From Thinopyrum elongatum (lineage: Eukaryota > Streptophyta > Magnoliopsida > Poales > Poaceae), in the NCBI GenBank assembly GCA_011799875.1, contig CM022297.1:534287479-534351478 (forward strand): a stretch of DNA of 64,000 nucleotides, in the 5' to 3' direction. Of this stretch, positions 1-13,200 are shown one piece after another. Positions within the stretch are counted from its first letter, which is position 1; each line of letters starts with the position of its first letter. The notes under the pieces were generated by a model that was given only the letters and a program-made list of their open reading frames with translations, did no database searches and had not been told where the DNA came from. The translations under genes were made by a program, and so were the position numbers.

Positions 1-3000
1 GTATTCGGTTTGTGACTTAGAGTCATCCGGATCAGTGTTGAAGCTAGCATCGACGTAACCATTTACGACGAGCTCTTCGTCACCTCCATAAACAAGAAAC
101 ATATCCTTGGTCCTTTTCAGGTACTTCAGGATGTTCTTGACCGCTGTCCAGTGATCCACTCCTGGATTACTTTGGTACCTCCCTGCCAGACTTATGGCAA
201 GGCACACATCAGGTCTGGTACACAACATAGCATACATGATAGAACCTATGGCTGAGGCATAGGGAATGACTTTCATTTTCTTTCTATCTTCTGAAGTGGT
301 CGGGCTTTGAGTCTGACTCAACTTCACACCTTGTAACACAGGCAAGAACCCTTTCTTTGACTGATCCATTTTGAACTTCTTCAAAACTTTATCAAGGTGT
401 GTGCTTTGTGAAAGTCCTATTAAGCGTCTTGATCTATCTCTATAGATCTTGATGCCCAATATATAAGCAGCTTCACCAAGGTCTTTCATTGAAAAATTAT
501 TATTCAAGTATCCTTTTATGCTATCCACAAATTCTATATCATTTTCAATCAACAATATGTCATCTACATATAATATCAGAAATGCTACAGAGCTCCCACT
601 CACTTTCTTGTAAATACAGGCTTCACCGTAAGTCTGTATAAAACCATATGCTTTGATCACCTCATCAAAGCGTATATTCCAACTCCAAGATGCTTGCACC
701 AGTCCATAGATGGATCGCTGGAGCTTGCACACTTTGTTGGCACCTTTAGGATCGACAAAACCTTCTGGTTGCATCATATACAACTCTTCTTTAAGAAATC
801 CATTAATGAATGCAGTTTTGACGTCCATTTGCCAGATTTCATAATTATAAAATGCGGCAATTGCTAACATGATTCGGACAGACTTAAGCATCGCTACGGG
901 TGGGAAAGTCTCATCGTAGTCAACTCCTTGAACTTGTCGAAAACCTTTTGCGACAAGTCGAGCTTTGTAGACAGTAACATTACCATCAGCGTCAGTCTTC
1001 TTCTTGAAGATCCATTTATTCTCAATGGCTTGCCGATCATCGGGCAAGTCCACCAAAGTCCACACTTTGTTCTCATATATGGATCCTATCTCAGATTTCA
1101 TGGCCTCAAGCCATTTATCGGAATCTGGGCTCATCATAGCTTCCTCATAGTTCGTAGGTTCGCCATGGTCTAGTAACATGACTTCCAGAACAGGATTACC
1201 GTACCACTCTGGTGCGGATCATGCTCTGGTTGACCTACGAGGTTCAGTAGCAACTTGATCTGAAGTTTCATGATCATTATCATTTGCTTCCTCTCTAGTT
1301 GGTGTAGGCATCACTGGAACAGTTTTCTGTGATGTACTACTCTCTAATTCGAGAGAAGGTACAATTACCTCATCAAGTTCTACTTTCCTCCCACTCACTT
1401 CTTTCGAGGGAAACTCCTTCTCTAGAAAGGTTCCATTCTTGGCAACAAAGATCTTGCCTTCGGATTTGTGGTAGAAGGTGTAACCAATTGTTTCCTTAGG
1501 TTATCCTATGAAGACGCACTTCTCCGATTTGGGTTTGAGCTTATCAGGCTGAAGCCTTTTGACATAAGTGTCGCAACCCCAAACTTTAAGAAACGACAGC
1601 TTAGGCTTCTTGCCAAACCACAGTTCATACGGTGTCGTCTCAACGGATTTAGACGGTGCCCTATATAACGTGAATGCGGCTGTCTCTAATGCATAACCCC
1701 AAAACGATAGTGGTAAATCGGTAAGAGACATCATAGATCGCACCATATCTAATAAAGTATGGTTACGACGTTTGGACACACCATTACGCTGTGGTGTTCC
1801 AGGTGGCGTGAGTTGTGAACTATTCCACATTGTTTTAAATGAAGGCCAAACTCGTAACTCAAATATTCGCCTTCGCGATCAGATCGTAGAAACTTTATTT
1901 TCTTGTTACGATGATTCTCCACTTCACTCTGAAATTCTTTGAACTTTTCAAATGTTTTAGACTTGTGTTTCATTAAGTAGATATACCCATACCTACTCAA
2001 ATCATATGTGAAGGTCAAAAAATAATGATACCCGTCGCATGCTTCAACACTCATCGGACCGCATACATCAGTATGTATTATTTCCAATAAGTCATTAGCT
2101 CGCTCCATTGTTCCGGAGAACGGAGTTTTAGTCATCTTGCCCATGAGGCATGGTTTGCAAGTATCAAATGATTCATAATCAAATGATTCCAAAAGTCCAT
2201 CTGCATGGAGTTTCTTCATGCCTTTTACACCAATATGACCTAAACGCCAGTGCCACAAGTATGTTGCACTATCATTATCAACTTTGCATCTTTTGGCATC
2301 AATGTTATGAATATGTGTATCACTACTATCGAGATTCAACAAGAATAGACCGCTCTTCAAGGGTGCATGACCATAAAAGATATTATTCATATAAATAGAA
2401 CAACCATTATTCTTTGACTTAAATGAATAACCATCTCGCAATAAACAAGATCCAGATATAATGTTCATGCTCAACGCGGGCACCAAATAACAATTATTTA
2501 GGTCTAAAACTAATCCCGAAGGTAGATGTAGAGGTAGCGTGCCGACGTCGATCACATCGACCTTGGAACCATTTCCGACGCGCATCGTCACCTCGTCCTT
2601 AGCTAATCTTCGTTTATTCCGTAGCTCCTGTTTCGAGTTACAAATATGAGCAACCCAACCAGTATCAAATACCCAGGTGCTGCTACGAGCATTAGTAAGG
2701 TACACATCAATAACATGTATATCAAATATACCTTTGTTCACTTTGCCATCCTTCTTATCCGCCAAGTATTTGGGGCAGTTCCGCTTCCAGTGACCAGTCC
2801 CTTTGCAGTAGAAGCACTCAGTTTCAGGCTTGGGTCCAGCTTTGGGCTTCTTCCCGGGAGTGGCAACTTGCTTGCCATTCTTCTTGAAGTTCCCTTTCTT
2901 TCCCTTGCCCTTTTTCTTGAAACTAGTGGTCTTGTTAACCATCAACACTTGATGCTCCTTCTTGATTTCTACCTCCGCAGCCTTGAGCATTGCGAAGAGC

Positions 3001-3570
3001 TCGGAAATTGTTTTGTTCATCCCTTGCATATTATAGTTCATCATGAAGCCTTTGTAGCTTGGTGGCAGTGATTGAAGAACTCTGTCAATAACACAATCAA
3101 CTGGAAGATCAACTCCCAGTTAAGTCAAGTGATTATAATACCCAGACATTTTGAGTATGTGTTCACTTACAGAACTGTTCTCCTCCATCTTGTAGCTATA
3201 GAACTTGTTGGAGACTTCATATCTCTCAACCCGGGCATTTGCTTGAAATATTAACTTCAACTCCTGGAACATCTCATATGCTCCATGATGTTCAAAACGT
3301 CTTTGAAGTCTCGGTTCTAAGCCGTAAAGCATGGCACACTGAACTATTGAGTAGTCATCAGATCGAGCTTGCCAGACGTTCATAACATCAGCTTCAGCTC
3401 CTGCAGCAGGCCTTTCACCTAGCGGTGCATCAAGGACATAATTCTTCTGTGCAGCAATGGGGATAATCCTCAAGTTACGGACCTAGTCCGTGTAGTTGCT
3501 ACCATCATATTTCAACTTAGCTTTCTCTAGGAACACATTAAAATTCAAGGGAACGGTAGCTCGGGCCATT
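1..3570 (-). pseudogene. Copia-1 gag-pol polyprotein, broken, 3' end off-window
   Basis: Translation starts at the ATG at 3568-3570 (MARATVPLNF). Domains in order are Gag; a CCHC knuckle (CFYCKGTGHWKRNC, about 2790-2830); aspartic protease (VFDTGWVAH); a GAG-pre-integrase (LWHWRLGHIGVKGMK); the DDE integrase; reverse transcriptase with an intact YVDD box at 559-570; and the start of RNase H at the window edge. Breaks seen by comparison with the Copia-3 copy are: Trp to TAG at 3483-3485; a stop at 3120-3122 where the sister has CAG; a 1-bp deletion near 1819 in integrase (GAAC for GAAAC); Tyr to TAA at 1501-1503; and CGA to TGA at 1219-1221. From 1218 to base 1 the RT/RNase H frame is open. 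It is non-functional as a polyprotein but could be trans-complemented. Confidence 0.93.
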
Positions 3571-4785
3571 GATCTACAACATAGATATGCAAAACTATAA
3601 GACTAAATTCATGATAAATTAAGTTCGATTAATCAAATTACTAATGAACTCCCACTTAAATAGACATCCCTCAAGTCATCTAAGTGATACATGATCCAAA
3701 TCAACTAACCCATGTCCGATCATCACATGAGATGGGGTAGTCATCAATGGTGAACATCTCTATGTTGATCATATCTACTATATGACTCACGTTCGACCTT
3801 TCGGTCTCCAGTATTCCGAGACCATGTCTGTACATGCTCGGCTCGTCAAGTTTAACCCGAGTATTCTGCATGTGCAAAACTGTCTTACACCCATTGTATG
3901 TGAACGTAGAGTCTATCACACCTGATCATCACGTGGTGCTTCGAAACGACGAACTTTGGCAACGGTGCATACTCGGGGAGAACACTTTTATCTTGAAATG
4001 TAGTGAAGGGGTCATCTTATAATGCTACCGCTGTTCTAAGCAAAATAAGATGCATTAAGGATAAACATCACATGCAATCAAAATATGTGACATGATATGG
4101 CCATCATCATCTTGTGCTTTTGATCTCCATCTCCAAAGCATCGTCATGATCTCCATCGTCACCGGCTCGACACCTTGATCTCCATCGTTGCGTCGTGGTC
4201 GTCTCGCCAACTATTGCTTCTACAACTATTGCTAACGCATAGCGATAAAGTAAAGTAATTACATGGCGTTTGCATTTCATACAATAAAGAGACAACCATA
4301 AGGCTCCTGCCGGTTGCCGATAATTTACAAAACATGATCATCTCATACAATAACGTGTATCACATCATGCCTTGACCATATCACATCACAACATGCCCTG
4401 CAAAAACAAGTTAGACGTCCTCTACTTTGTTGTTGCAAGTTTTACGTGGCTGCTACGGGCTTCTAGCAAGAACCGTTCTTACCTACGGCAAAAACCACAA
4501 CGGTGATTCATCAAGTTTGCTGTTTTATCCTTCTTCAAGGACCGGCCGTAGTCAAATTCGATTCAACTAAAGTAGGAGAAACAGACACCCGCCAGCCACC
4601 TTTTATGCAAAACTAGTTGCATGTCAGTCGGTGGAACCGGTCTCATGTGTGTGGACATGTAAGGTTGGTCCGGGCCGCTCATCCCACAATACCGCCGAAT
4701 CAAAATAAGACATTGGTGGTAAGAAGTATGACTATCACAGCCCACAACTCTTTGTGTTCTACTCGTGCATATCATCTATGCATAG
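3571..4785 (-). other. Copia-1 untranslated leader
   Basis: This is the noncoding leader between the primer-binding site and gag, about 1.2 kb, which is normal for BARE/Angela elements. It aligns by eye with the leader of Copia-3, which is split at 39706/58168 by Gypsy-2. Comparing the two shows the pre-insertion sequence of that site (CACCTTGATCTCCATCG at about 4169). No ORF longer than about 70 codons is credible here. In this element class the leader is expected to carry packaging and dimerisation signals, but none can be identified from sequence alone. Confidence 0.75.
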
Positions 4786-4803
4786 ACCTGGCTCGGATGC
4801 CAC
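4786..4803 (-). promoter_or_regulatory. Copia-1 primer-binding site (tRNA-Met type)
   Basis: Immediately inside the LTR the minus strand reads GTGGCATCCGAGCCAGG, close to the TGGTATCAGAGC site used by Copia elements for initiator tRNA-Met priming. The T-to-C change relative to Copia-3 (TGGTATCCGAGC at 58779-58796) probably weakens pairing. Confidence 0.8.
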
Positions 4804-6577
4804 TGTTGGGAAACGTTGCATGGAAAACAAAAAAATTTCTACACACACGCAAGATCTATCAAGGAGATGCATAGCAACGAGAGGGGAGAGTGTGTCTACA
4901 TACCCTCGTAGACCGTAAGCAGAAGCATTTGACAACATGGTTGATGTAGTCGAACTTCTTTGCGTTCCAACCGATCGAGCACCGAACGTACGGCACCTCC
5001 GTGTTCAGCACATGTTCAACTCGATGACGTCCTCCGCCTTCTTGATCCAGCAAGATGGCGAGGTAGTGGATGAGTTCTGGCAGCACGACGGCGTGGTGAC
5101 GGTGATGGTGAAGCTATCTCCGCAGGGCTTCGTCTAAGCACTACGAAATATGACCGGGGGTGTAAACGGTGGAGGGGGGCGCCGCACACGGCTAGGTAAT
5201 TGTCTGTTGTGTGCTAGGCGCCCCTCCCACATATATATAGGTGGGAGGGAGGGAGGAGCAGCCAAAGGGGGTGCCCAAGTAGGAGGAATCCTACTTGGGG
5301 TCTCTCCCAAGCCACGCCCCAATGCCTTATATAGGTGCTGGGGAAAGGCAGGGGAAGGTGGCGCCCCCCCCCTTTCCTTTCTCCCATGAGAGGGGAAGGC
5401 AGGAGGGGTTAGCCCTTCCCCCTTTCCTTCCCTAGGGCTGGCCGGCCAGGGAGAGGGGCACACCAGCCCCCTGTGGGCTGGTCTGTCCCTCCCTTGGCCC
5501 ATTAAGCCCATAACACCTACCGGGGGTGTCCGGAACCCCTTCTGATGACTCGATGGCTACCCGGTGCATCCCGAAACCCTTCCGGTGTCCGAATACCATC
5601 GTACTATATATCAATCTTTACCTCTCGACCATTTCGAGACTCCTCATCATGTCCGTGATCTCATCCGGGACTCCGAACAACGTTCGGTCACCAAATCATA
5701 TAACTCATATAACACTATATCGTCAACGAACGTTAAGCGTGCGGACCCTACGGGTTCAAGAACTATGTAGACATGACTGAGACACCTCTCTGGTCAATAA
5801 CCAATAGCGGAACCTGGATGCCCATATTGGCTCCTACATATTCTACGAAGATCGTTATCGGTCGAATCGTTATGACAACATACGCAATTCCCTTTGTCCA
5901 TCGGTATGTTACTTGCCCGAGATTCGATCGTTGGTATCTTCATACCTAGTTCAATATCGTTACCGGCAAGTCTCTTTACTTGTTCCGTAATACATCATCC
6001 TGTAACTAACTCATTAGTCATTTTGCTTGCAAGGCATCTTATGATGTGTATTACCGAGAGGGCCTAGAGATACCTCTCCGATACTCGGAGTGACAAATCC
6101 TAATCTCGATCGATGCCAACTCAACAAACACCTTCGGAGATACCTGTAGAGCATCTTTATGATCACCGAGTTACGTTGTGACGTTCGATAGCACACAAGG
6201 TATTCCTCCGGTATCCGGGAGTTGCATAATCTCATAGTCGAAGGAATATGTATTTGACATGAAGAAAGAAATAGCAATAAACTGAACGATCATTATGCTA
6301 AGCTAACGGATAGGCCTTGTCCATCACATCATTCTCCTAATGATGTGATCCTGTTATGAAATGACAACACATGTCAATGGTTAGGAAACCTTAACCATCT
6401 TTGATCAATGAGCTAGTCTAGTAGAGCCTTACTAGGGACACGGTATTTGTTTATGTATTCACACATGTATTTAAGTTTCCGGTCAATACAATTCTAGCAT
6501 GAATAATAAACCTTTATCATGAATAAGGAAATATAAAATAACAACTTTATTATTGCCTTTAGGGCATATTTCCTTCA
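4804..6577 (-). repeat. Copia-1 5' LTR (1774 bp)
   Basis: Bounded by TG at 4804 and CA at 6577 as read on the plus strand. On the element's own strand it begins TGAAGGAAATATGCCC and ends GTTTCCCAACA, so its two termini are not inverted copies of each other: the start is of the TGAAGG type and the end of the CCAACA type. A TATATATA box lies at about 5231-5239 next to the U3/R boundary, followed on the minus strand by the GC-rich transcribed part. CpG sites are depleted to TpG/CpA compared with Copia-3. Confidence 0.93.
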
Positions 6578-7558
6578 TTAAGTTCATGGAGAAACGGAGT
6601 AATGCAATAAGAAATATGACATGATTTAGACGAGATCTATTCATGTAGGAATAGCCCCCATATTGTTATCCTTAATAGCAATGATACATGTGTGTCTTGC
6701 TGCCCCTTCTGTCACTAGGAAAGAACACCGCACGATTGAACCCATCACAAAGCACCTCTTCCCATGGCAAGAAAAATCGATCTAGTTGGCCTAACTAAAC
6801 CAAAGATTCGAAGAAGAAATATGAGGCTATAAATAATCATGAATATAAGGGATCAAAAGAAGACTCAAATAATATTCATGGATATAGATCTGATCGTAAA
6901 CTCAAAGTTCATCGGATCCCAACAAACACACCGCAAAAAAAGTTACATCAAATAGATCTCCAAGAGACCATTGTATTGAGAATTAAAAGAGAGAGAGGAA
7001 GCCATCTAGCTACTGCCTACGGACCCGTAGGTCTATGATGAACTACTCATGCATCATTGGAGAGGCACCAATGAGGATGATGAACCCCTCCGTGATGGTG
7101 TCTAGATTGGATCTCGTGGTTCTGGAACTTGTGGCGGCTGGAATTGTGTTTCATCGACTCCCCTAGGGTTTCTGGAATATTTGGGAATTTATAGGGCGAA
7201 GAGGCGGTGCGGGAGGCCACCGAGGAGGGCACAACCCCTGGGCGCGCCTGGGCTCCTGGGTGTGCCCTGGTGGGTTGTGCCCACCTCGGGCCTCCCCTCT
7301 GGTACTTCTTTGGCATGTGGTGTCTTCTGGTCCAAAAAAAATCTCCAAAAATTTTCGCTGCGTTTGGACTCAGTTTGGTACTGATATTCTGCGAAGTAAA
7401 AAACAAGCAAAAAATAGCAATTGGGACCGGGCACAATGTCAATAGGTTAGTCCCAAAAAATGATATAAAGTAGCTATAAAATGATTGTAAAACATCCAAG
7501 AATGATAATATAATAGCATGGAACAAGCAAAAATTATAGATACGTTGGAGACGTATCA
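6578..7558 (-). mobile_element. Gypsy LTR fragment (Sabrina/WHAM-like), 5' part
   Basis: The minus strand begins TGATACGTCTCCAACGTATC at 7558, runs through a GC-rich middle and an AT-rich tail, and breaks off at 6578 where Copia-1 starts. The rest of the LTR and the element body must lie left of the window. The Copia-2 sequence resumes at 7559-7563 (ACCAC, the expected target duplication) inside the GAG-pre-integrase codons, so this Gypsy had inserted into Copia-2. The family name is from memory and uncertain. Confidence 0.8.
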
Positions 7559-10234
7559 ACCACTTTCTTGTGGCACTGCCGCTTAGGTCATATTGGTGTA
7601 AAGTGCATGAAGAAACTCCATGCTGATGGACTTTTGGAGTCACTTGATTTTGAATCACTTGACACATGCGAACCATGCCTCATGGGCAAGATGACTAAAA
7701 CCCTGTTTTCCGGAACAATGGAACTTGCAAGTGACTTATTGGAAATCATACATACTGATGTGTGTGGTCCGATGAGCGTTGACGCATGCGGTGGATATCG
7801 TTACTTTCTCACCTTCACCGATTATTTGAGTAGATATGGGTATATTTACTTAATGAAGCATAAATCTGAAACGTTTAAAAAGTTCAAGCAATTTCAGAGT
7901 AAAGTTGAGAATCATCGTAACAAGAAGATTAAATTCCTTCGATCCGATCAAGGGGAGAATATCTGAGTTATGAGTTTGGCAATCACTTAAGACAATGTGG
8001 AATTGTTTCACAACTAACGCCACCTGGAACACCACAATGTAATGGTGTGTCCGAACGTCGTAATCGTACCTTATTGGATATGGTGCGTTCTATGATGTCT
8101 CTTGCCGATCTGCCACTATTGTTTTGGGGTTATGCATTAGAGACAACTGCATTCACTTTAAATAGGGCACCATCTAAGTCCGTAGATACGACACCGTATG
8201 AACTATGGTTTGGCAAAAAACCTAAGCTGTCGTTTCTTAAGGTTTGGGGCTGCGATGCTTATGTCAAAAGGCTTCAGCCAGAAAAGCTCGAACCCAAAGC
8301 GGACAAATGCGTCTTCATAGGATACCCAAAGGAGACAATTGGGTATACCTTCTATCTCAGATCCGAGGGCAAAGTGTTTGTCGCTAAGAACGGTCCTTTC
8401 TCGAGAAAGAGTTTCTCTCAAAAGAATTGAGTGGGAGGAAGATAGAACTTGATGAGGTTGTTGAACCTTCACTTCAACCAGAGAGTAGCGCAGCATAGAA
8501 AGATGTTTCTGTGGCACCTACGTTAGTTGAAGAGGAAGCTAATGATAGTGATCATGAAGTTTCAGATCAAGTTACTATCGAACCTCGTAGGTTGACCATG
8601 ATACGTACTACTCCTGAGTGGTACGGTAACCCTGTCTTAGAGGTCATGTTGTTGGATAACGATGAACCTACGAGCTATGGAGAAGCGATGGTGGGCCCAG
8701 ATTCCGACAAATGGTTAGAGGACATGAAATCTGTGATGGGATCCATGTATGAAAACAAAGTATGGACTTTGGAAGTATTACCTGAAGGGCGAAGGGCCAT
8801 TCAGAATAAATGGATCTTCAAGAAGAAGACGGACGCGGACGGTAATGTCACCATCTATAAAGCTCGACTTGTGGCAAAGGGGTTTTCAAAAGTTCAAGGA
8901 GTTGACTATGATGAGACTTTCTCACCCGTAGCGATGCTTAAGTCCGTCAGAATCATGTTGGCAATAGCTGCATTTTTTGATTATGAAATCTGGCAGATGG
9001 ATGTCAAAACAGCGTTCCTTAACGGTTTCCTTAAGGAAGAGTTGTATATGATGCAACCGGAAGGTTTTGTCGATCCAGAGAATGCTAGTGTGCAAGCTCC
9101 AGCGATCCATTTATGGACTGGTGCAGGCATCTCGGAGTTGGAATCTTCGCTTTGATGAGGTGATCATTGCGTTTGGGTTTATACAAGTTTATGGAGAAGC
9201 TTGTATTTACAAGAAAGTGAGTGGGAGCTCTATAGTGTTTCTAAATTATTATATGTGGATGGCATATTGCTGATTGGAAACAATATAGAACTTTTGGAAA
9301 ACGTGAAAGAATATTTGAACAAGAGTTTTTCAATGAAGGACCTAGGAGAAGCTGCTTTCATATTAGGAATCAAGATCTATAGAGATAGATCAAGATGCTT
9401 GATAGGACTTTCACAAAGCACATACCTTGATAAGGTTTTGAAGAAGTTCAAAATGGATCAGTCCAAGAAGGGGTTCTTGCCTGTTTTGCAAGGTGTGAAG
9501 TTGAGTAAGACTCAATTCCCAACGACTACAGAGGATAGAGAAAAGATGAGTGTCATCCCCTATGCTTCTGCCATAGGGTCTATCATGTATGCGATGTTGT
9601 GCACAAGACCAGATGTCAACCTTGCCATAAGTATGGCCGGAAGGTTCAAAGTGATCCAGGAGTGGAACACTAGACAACGGTCAAGAATATCCTTAAGTAC
9701 CTAAAAAGGACTATGGAAATGTTTCTCGTTTATGGAGGTGATCAAGAGCTCGTCGTAAAGGGTTACGTCGATGCAAGCTTTGACACTGATCCAGATGACT
9801 CTAAGTCATAAACCGGATACGTATATATTCTAAATGGGGGAGCGGTAAGCTGGTGCAGTTCCAAGCAAAGCGTGGTAGCTAATTCTACATGCGAGTCGGA
9901 GTACATAGCTGCATCGGAGGCAGTGAAGGAAGGTGTCTGGATGAAGCAGTTCATGACAGATCTTGGAGTTGTGCCCAGTGCACTGGACCCAATGACTCTG
10001 TTCTGTGACAACATTGGTGCCATTGCTCTAGCCAAGGAACCAAGGTTTCACAAGAGGACCAGACACATAAAGCGACGCTTCAATTCCATCCGCGATGCGA
10101 TCAAGGAGGAGGACATAAACATTTGCAAAGTACATACGGATCTGAATGTTGCAGATCCGTTGACTAAACCTCTTCCACGGGCAAAACATGATCAACACCA
10201 GGACTCTATGGGTGTTAGATTCATTACCATGTAA
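7559..10234 (+). pseudogene. Copia-2 pol (integrase, RT, RNase H), broken
   Basis: This begins inside the zinc-binding HHCC region (LWHCRLGHIGVKCMKK), continues through the DDE integrase (HTDVCGPMS, GVSERRNRTLLDM), RT and RNase H, and ends at the TAA at 10232-10234 after RFITM. Seen breaks: a 1-bp loss near 7951 (SDQGENI then stop), a 1-bp loss near 8393, a stop at 8496-8498, a small deletion near 9086, a 1-bp loss near 9245, a frameshift near 9647, and Gln to TAA at 9809-9811. The RT catalytic box is YVDG (9252-9263) instead of YVDD, so one metal-binding Asp is lost. The copy is clearly older and more decayed than Copia-3. Confidence 0.92.
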
Positions 10235-10255
10235 TGTTAGATTATTGACTCTAGT

Positions 10256-10268
10256 TCAAGTGGGAGAC
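10256..10268 (+). promoter_or_regulatory. Copia-2 polypurine tract
   Basis: CAAGTGGGAGAC directly precedes the LTR TG at 10269, the expected position for the plus-strand primer. The same motif is present in mirror position in Copia-3 (35073-35085). Confidence 0.85.
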
Positions 10269-13200
10269 TGTTGGAAATATGCCTTAGAGGCAATAATAAA
10301 GTGGTTATTATTATATTTCCTTGTTCATGATAATCGTTTATTATCCATGCTATAATTGTATTGATTGGAAACTCAAATACATGTGTGGATGCATAGACAA
10401 CAACATGTCCCTAGTGAGCCTCTACCGGGCTAGCTCATTGATCAAAGATGGCTATGGTTTCCTAGTCATAGACATGAGTCGTCATTTGATAATGGGATCA
10501 CATCATTAGGAGAATGATGTGATGGACAAGACCCAAACTATAAACGTAGCATATGATCATATCAAGTTTATTGCTATTGTTTTCTGCATGTCAAGTATCT
10601 GTTCTTATGACCATGAGATCATGCAACTCACTGACACCGGAGGAGTACCTTGTGTGTATCAAACATCGCAACGTAACTGGGTGACTATAAAGATGCTCTA
10701 CAGGTATCTCCGAGGGTGTCTGTTGAGTTGGCATGGATCAAGACTGGGATTTGTCACTCCGTATGACGGAGAGGTATCTCGGGGCCCTCTCGGTAATACA
10801 ACATCACAAGAAGCTTACAAGCATGTGACTAATGAGTTTGGTCACAGGATCTTGTATTACGGAACGAGTTAAGAGACTTGCCGGTAACGAGATTGAACTA
10901 GGTATGGAGATACCGACGATCGAATCTCGGGCAAGTAACATATCGCCGGACAAAGGGAATTGTATACGGGATTAACTGAATCCTTGACATCGTGGTTCAA
11001 CCGATAAAGATCTTCGTGGAATATGTAAGAATCAACATGGGCATCCAATTCCCGCTATTGGTTATCGACCGGAGAGGAGTCTTGGTCATGTCTACATGAT
11101 TCTCGAACCCGTAGGGTCGCACGCTTAACGTTCGGTAGCGCTAGGGTAGTATTGAGATATTAATAGTGGAAAGTTCGAAGGTTGTTCGGAGTCTCAGATG
11201 GGATCCGGGACATCACAAGGAGCTCTGGAATAGTCCGGAGGTAAAGATTCATATATGGAAAGTTGTTATCTGGGTTCCGAAAAAAGTTCCGAGTTTTTTC
11301 GGTATTGTACCGGGAAGGTTCTAGAAGGTTCCGAAGTGGGGCCCACCTGCATGGGGGACCCAGATGAATGTGGGTAGTGGGGAAAGTTCTCACAACCCTG
11401 GTCTAGGCGCACCAAGATCCTCCCTTAAAAGGAATAGTATCATATCCAAGGGGATAAGATCAGGATCCCTAAAAAAGGGGATAGCGATTAGTGGGGAAGG
11501 AAAGGTAGGATTTCCTTCCTCCCCCTTTGGCCAACGACCCTAGGGCCTTGGAGGGCAAGCCACCAGCGCCCTCCACGCCTATATAAAGGTGGGGAGGCGT
11601 TGGGGGCAGCAACCCTTCAACCCTTGCCCGTTACCTCTCCCAACTCCTCCCACGTTTCACCGGTACGCGCTTGGCGAAGCCCTGCCGGAATTCCGCTGCC
11701 ACCACCACCACCATACCATTGTGTTGGTCCCGATCTCATCTACCCCCTCTCTCTCGCTTGCTGGATCAAGGAGAGGACGCCGCCGACCGCACGTGTGCTA
11801 AAATCGGAGGTGCCCTCCGTTCGACACTTGATCGGGAGTTCGTGGACGGATGGTGATTGGATCGCGAAGACGTTCAACTACATCAACCGCGTTTCTTAAC
11901 GCTTCCGCTTAGCGATCTACAAGGGTATGTAGATTCAATCTCTCCTCTCGTAGATGTGCTGTTGGAAATATGCCCTAGAGGCAATAATAAAATGGTTATT
12001 ATTATATTTCCTTGTTCATGATAATTGTCTATTGTTCATGCTATAATTGTATTAACCGAAAACCGTAATACATGTGTGAATACATAGATCATAGCATGTC
12101 CCTAGTAAGCCTCTAGTTGACTAGCTCGTTGATCAATAGATGGTTATGGTTTCCTAACCATGGACATTGGATGTCATTGATAACGGGATCACATCATTAG
12201 GAGAATGATGTGATGGACAAGACCCAATCCTAAGCATAGCACAAGATCGTGTAGTTCGTTTGCTAGAGCTTTTCTAATGTCAAGTATCATTTCCTTAGAA
12301 CATGAGATTGTGCAACTCCCGGATACCGTAGGAATGCTTTGGGTGTATCAAACGTCACAACGTAACTGGGTGACCATAAAGGTGCACTACAGGTATCTCC
12401 GAAAGTGTCTGTTGGGTTGGCACGAATCGAGACTGGGATTTGTCACTCCGTATGACAGAGAGGTATCTCTAGGCCCACTCGGTAATGCATCATCATAATG
12501 AGCTCAATGTGACTAAAGAGTTAGCCACGGGATCATGCGTTACGGAACGAGTAAAGAGACTTGCCGGTAACGAGATTGAACGAGGTATGGGGATACCGAC
12601 GATCGAATCTCGGGCAAGTAACATACCGATGGACAAAGGGAATTGTATACGGGATTGATTGAATCCTCGACATCGTGGTTCATCCGATGAGATCATCGTG
12701 GAACATGTGGGAGCCAACATGGGTATCCAGATCCCGCTGTTGGTTATTGGCCGGAGAGATGTCTCGGTCATGTCTGCATGGTTCCCGAACCCGTAGGGTC
12801 TACACACTTAAGGTTCGGTGACGCTAGAGTTGTTATGGGAAATTGTATGTGGTTACCGAAGGTTGTTCGGAGTCCCGGATGAGATCCCGGACGTCACGAG
12901 GAGTTCCGGAATGGTCCGGAGGTGAAGAATTATATATGGGAAGTCCAGTTTCAGTCACCGGAATGGTTTCGGGGGTTATCGGTATTGTACCGGGACCACC
13001 GGAAGGTGTCCGGAGGTCCACCGGGTGGGGCCACCTGCCCCGGTGGGCCAAGTTGGCTGAGCAAGGGAGGGAACCAGCCCCTGGTGGGCTGGTGCGCCCC
13101 CCCCAAGGGGCCCAAGGCGCCTAGGGTTGAAAACCCTAGGGGGTGGGGGCGCCTCCCACCAAACTTGGGGGGCAAGTCCCCCCCTTGGCCGCCGCCCCCC

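Larger units (their letters stand above)
1..6577 (-). mobile_element. Copia-1: Ty1/copia retrotransposon of the Angela/BARE/WIS type, cut by the left window edge
   Basis: Read on the minus strand, the element runs from its 5' LTR (6577 down to 4804) through a tRNA-Met type primer-binding site, a ~1.2-kb untranslated leader and a gag-pol region that leaves the window at base 1, inside RNase H. The 3' LTR is outside the window. It sits inside a Gypsy LTR (6578-7558). The bases TTAAG just outside the LTR at 6578-6582 should be one half of its target-site duplication, the other half being off-window. The coding region has at least four stop codons and one frameshift, so the copy is dead. Family assignment rests on the LTR start (TGAAGGAAATATGCCCT on the minus strand) and the polyprotein motifs. 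Confidence 0.93.

Noticed and set aside
5134..5511. 125-codon Pro-rich frame in the Copia-1 LTR, with equivalents at 33534-33944 and 59010-59414
   Set aside because: GC-rich LTR transcript region. The frame shifts and changes length between LTR copies, so it is not conserved as protein.
7047..7676. 209-codon minus-strand frame
   Set aside because: Runs across the junction between the Gypsy LTR and Copia-2 integrase (antisense), so it cannot be an ancestral gene.
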